Positions 39,767-41,963 of a stretch of DNA of 41,963 bases are shown here, one piece after another. The notes beneath the pieces were generated by a model. That model was not told the origin of the DNA. It did no database searches and was given only the letters and a program-made list of their open reading frames with translations. Both the position numbers and the translations under genes were made by a program. The stretch's first letter is position 1. Each line of letters begins with the position of its first letter. Source of the DNA: Candidatus Bathyarchaeota archaeon (GTDB lineage: Archaea; Thermoproteota; Bathyarchaeia; 40CM-2-53-6; RBG-13-38-9); NCBI GenBank assembly GCA_026015185.1, contig JAOZGX010000036.1, positions 1 to 41,963 on the forward strand, in the 5' to 3' direction.

Positions 39767-41473
39767 TTAGTGATTATTTTTATGCTTGTCTCTCTTTAGT
39801 AGGATACTAGAGATTATGCATGCGAAACTTATCAAAGCAAAGTATGGCAATAATATTATCAAATCATTCATAGGAATCAGAACGCCACCAACTACACTAC
39901 TTGTGCGTACGCGTTTAACTGGAAAACCTGGTCCTCCTTGATCTACAATAATACTGTTCACTTCGTTATCATCATCACCTAAATCACCATCAGTGATTGT
40001 GAGGGTCAGGATGTTATCACCGTCGTTACTGCCCATCAATGAGGTGACGTCGATCCATCCTTCAGGCTCATGGTACTTCCAGTACTCTGTTTTAATGTCT
40101 GAAGGAAACGTAATTGTTACTGTAGCTGAAGCACCAGGGGTTAAGCCTATTATTTTGAAGCTGAAGAAGCCGTGCGGAAATCTGAGATCTGGTTTTCCAG
40201 CAGTTGGAAGGTTACTTTCATCCACTGCTTCCAAATCCGCTAAAGCATATGGTTCTTCTACGTCGAAGAAGACGTTACCTGAACCCGTGGTAGAGGCAGT
40301 CACTTGCTCAGGCATATATCTGAGATGCGGATACGTCACGTCTTCACCAATACACCAGATATCAGCAAAGTCCCAGATAACGAACGTAGCCTGTTGCTTC
40401 AACTCATCCGTCGTCTTTCCTGTTCCACCATCGGACCATGTCATGCCAGAAGTGTCTTTGTCCCAGTAGCAAAGGATAATATCACCAAGATAATTGACCC
40501 CTGCAAATCCACCCATAAATTTAACTCCATTAACGCTTCCATTGGAGTAGCAATGGGCAATTTTACCCTCATCATTTACTGCTACAAATCCGCCCACAGG
40601 TTGAATACCACTGACGTTACCAGTAGAGTAGCAGTCAGTAATTTTGCCATACCAGATTGTTTCCTCCCCATTCTGTCCTGCAAACCCACCTACAAAACCT
40701 TCACTATTGACACTACCAGTCGAGTAACATTTACTAATTGCACCATCATTGCCTCCTACAAATCCACCTACAGTAGTTGAACCGTTGACGCTTCCAGTGG
40801 AGTAGCAACTTGTAATTGTATCAAAATCATCGACTCCCACAAACCCCCCCACAGCATAGTCACCACGAACGCCACTAGAAGAGTGGCAATTGGTAATCAC
40901 ACCAAAATCATCATTCTTTCCTACAAATCCTCCTACAGAATCATCTCCACTGACACTTCCAGCGGAGTAACAGTTAGTAATCGTACTATAAAGATAATTT
41001 TTTCCTACAAATCCACCCACCAAATAACGGCCACTAACATTTCCCATCGAGTAGCAATCACTAATCAAACAATTAAACGTAGAACTAGCCTCACACTTTC
41101 CTACCAGTCCACCTACATTATCTCTACCCGTTACATCGATGTCTACAAGTCCTACGTTTTTCACTTCTGCACCGCCGGTAATATGTCCAAACAAGCCCAC
41201 ATAGTCTTCACCGGTTCTGTTAATGTAGAGGTTGCTAATCACGTAGCCTTGACCATCGAAGTGACCCGCAAAAGCAAAAGGCCAGAATTCCCACTGTCCA
41301 ATGGGGGCGAAGCCTAAACCACCATTCCATGTTAACGTTTCAGAAGCATCAATGTCATTACCCAATATGTAATATGCATCCAAATCGTCTTCCATCGCTT
41401 GCAGATGCTCCACCGTCGTAATGACGTACGGATTACCCGGGGAACCATCACCTCCACTGAACGCCCCTACCAT
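39767..41473 (-). CDS. GLUG-repeat surface protein with anchor-U domain
   Basis: A 568-residue protein counted from ATG 41473. The start FSGGDGSPGNPYVITTVEHL is the usual head of GLUG-type adhesins; about nine GLUG repeats follow (core VGGFVG, with SCYSTGSV between), then a domain with LTPGASATVTITFPSDIKTE and LTITDGDLGDDD that matches the choice-of-anchor U domain, and a C-terminal membrane helix with a basic tail (KRDKHKNNH). This is a cell-surface protein that could bind glycans or other cells. No signal peptide is present in this frame: the start ATG overlaps the stop of a membrane-helix fragment (TGATG). A frameless GTG at 41536 would give an unlikely start. Composition is visibly G/C-richer than average. 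Confidence 0.83.
   Translation of the reverse strand: MVGAFSGGDGSPGNPYVITTVEHLQAMEDDLDAYYILGNDIDASETLTWNGGLGFAPIGQWEFWPFAFAGHFDGQGYVISNLYINRTGEDYVGLFGHITGGAEVKNVGLVDIDVTGRDNVGGLVGKCEASSTFNCLISDCYSMGNVSGRYLVGGFVGKNYLYSTITNCYSAGSVSGDDSVGGFVGKNDDFGVITNCHSSSGVRGDYAVGGFVGVDDFDTITSCYSTGSVNGSTTVGGFVGGNDGAISKCYSTGSVNSEGFVGGFAGQNGEETIWYGKITDCYSTGNVSGIQPVGGFVAVNDEGKIAHCYSNGSVNGVKFMGGFAGVNYLGDIILCYWDKDTSGMTWSDGGTGKTTDELKQQATFVIWDFADIWCIGEDVTYPHLRYMPEQVTASTTGSGNVFFDVEEPYALADLEAVDESNLPTAGKPDLRFPHGFFSFKIIGLTPGASATVTITFPSDIKTEYWKYHEPEGWIDVTSLMGSNDGDNILTLTITDGDLGDDDNEVNSIIVDQGGPGFPVKRVRTSSVVGGVLIPMNDLIILLPYFALISFACIISSILLKRDKHKNNH
40472..41203 (-). repeat. GLUG repeat region
   Basis: Nine degenerate units of about 24-37 residues, each with a V/M-G-G-F-V/A-G core, e.g. 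VGGLVGK, VGGFVGK (twice), VGGFVGV, VGGFVGG, VGGFAGQ, VGGFVAV, MGGFAGV and an initial VGLFG. It is a protein-level repeat; the DNA copies have diverged, so no recent amplification is indicated. Confidence 0.85.
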
Positions 41474-41652
41474 CAGAAATCCAGAACTAGAATATAGACT
41501 GCCAAATGACTTGTATAGTAAACATTTTCTCGCCACCAGGGATCGTAGAAACCTAACGAGAAAGCGATATCGACAAAGAATTGATAGACTATTGCAGAAA
41601 CAATTCCAGCAATTAGCCCAGATACAGCACCAATCTTTAGAGATTTATCCAT
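41473..41652 (-). pseudogene. Truncated paralogue of the four-helix membrane protein
   Basis: A 59-residue frame from ATG 41652 to TGA 41473. MDKSLKIGAVSGLIAGIVSA parallels the start of the cassette protein at 20838-21248 (GIRSGAIAGVVAGIVGV), with one helix and then VDIAFSLGFYDPWWRE. The second half, with the conserved WIG-x-IKD region, is lost. It starts seven bases after the stop of the next paralogue and its TGA overlaps the GLUG start. It may be a decayed gene or, less likely, supply an N-terminal helix to the GLUG protein by a frameshift. Confidence 0.6.
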
Positions 41653-41659
41653 AATTTAA

Positions 41660-41963
41660 TCACTTTGGAGGTTTTCTATAGAGGGCTCCAAGAACAAGGC
41701 CATATACTATCCACATGAAAAATCCAGCTATTATTAAAGCAACTGATATAGAAATTTCCACCCACATAAGAGCCACATATGAACCCGCTGCGACATCTTT
41801 AATCAACCAGATCATTAAGCCGAAGAAAAGTCCTTTTAAAACTCCCTTGCCTGGTGCAGAGTCATAATACCTTGAGTATATTAATCCGAATATAGTTCCC
41901 CATATTAAAGCAAGTGAGATAAAAGCTAGAGCATATGTTACATAAAAAGAAGGGTCCCATATT
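41660..41963 (-). CDS. Four-helix membrane protein paralogue (partial)
   Basis: Only the last 100 residues are in the window; the gene begins beyond the right edge. IWDPSFYVTYALAFISLALI, GTIFGLIYSRYYDSAPGKGV, LKGLFFGLMIWLIKDVAAGS and the end VYGLVLGALYRKPPK line up with the cassette protein at 20838-21248 position by position (KGVIKGLLFGLIIWVIKDISAGS there). It has three hydrophobic segments in the visible part. Function unknown. It ends seven bases before a truncated paralogue, so this edge carries a second, disturbed copy of the cassette. The coding frame is secure from the paralogy. Confidence 0.82.
   Translation of the reverse strand, partial: IWDPSFYVTYALAFISLALIWGTIFGLIYSRYYDSAPGKGVLKGLFFGLMIWLIKDVAAGSYVALMWVEISISVALIIAGFFMWIVYGLVLGALYRKPPK

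Noticed and set aside
40472-41203. Possible tandem DNA repeat or CRISPR-like array
   Set aside because: The periodicity comes from GLUG protein repeats; the units vary in length and sequence and there are no identical repeats with unique spacers.
39993-41317. Plus-strand frames of up to 158 codons opposite the GLUG gene
   Set aside because: They repeat because the GLUG gene itself is repetitive; the antisense text is Ser/Thr/Ile-rich and not protein-like.

Overview
The window reads as a low-GC (roughly one third G+C by eye) archaeal chromosome segment, most likely from a Bathyarchaeia-type (MCG) or related lineage. Reasons: a CDC48-type AAA ATPase, archaeal elongation factor 1-beta beside its small zinc-ribbon partner, a tetrahydromethanopterin (H4MPT) biosynthesis operon, an F420-type oxidoreductase, archaeal TATA-type promoters with some probably leaderless starts, GGTGA/GGAGG ribosome binding sites, many TTG starts, and two corrinoid/URO-D methyltransferase pairs. 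Lineage is inferred; no rRNA is present. The window begins and ends inside genes.

Left part (1-14.6 kb): a truncated exported thioredoxin-like protein; a corrinoid protein plus URO-D-type methyltransferase (minus strand); an MFS carrier; a redox/iron set consisting of a Dps-like ferritin and a 41-residue desulforedoxin-type protein; a zinc-type CDF exporter; a flavodiiron protein gene broken by two one-base indels; a drug/metabolite-type permease with a C-terminal zinc ribbon; a TauE/SafE permease; a potassium channel; an orphan DNA methyltransferase; and a copper ATPase (copA) with a YHS head followed by a free YHS mini-protein.

Middle (14.6-28.1 kb): amidase; two isoprenylcysteine-methyltransferase-like membrane enzymes flanking a short-chain dehydrogenase; an aldo/keto reductase with a ferredoxin tail; DUF3795 and GYD proteins; a three-gene membrane cassette whose first protein is an internal tandem duplication; an F420/LLM oxidoreductase; a YhfC-like membrane protease; a cupin next to the second corrinoid/methyltransferase pair; a lone receiver-domain protein; a 3-hydroxyacyl-CoA dehydrogenase-type enzyme; and tRNA-Val(CAC).

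Housekeeping block (28.3-36.1 kb): MFS carrier, winged-helix protein and CDC48, EF-1beta and zinc ribbon, then DUF447, beta-RFAP synthase and a dihydropteroate-synthase-like protein, a coherent H4MPT-synthesis operon. H4MPT is the C1 carrier that methyl groups released by the corrinoid systems could enter; that link is inferred.

Right part (36.1-42 kb) looks accessory: membrane proteins (one ending in a classical C2H2 finger), an MDR dehydrogenase with an internal deletion, a CPBP protease, a truncated relative of the tandem-repeat membrane family ending at a GCGCGCGCGC palindrome, and a GLUG-repeat surface protein abutting a truncated membrane paralogue. Two short recurring motifs stand out: a 17-bp promoter-like element in four copies (TGTTATAATTAAGAATT, at most one mismatch) and ATAGCGCGYGCG in three copies. 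No CRISPR array, transposase or rRNA was seen.
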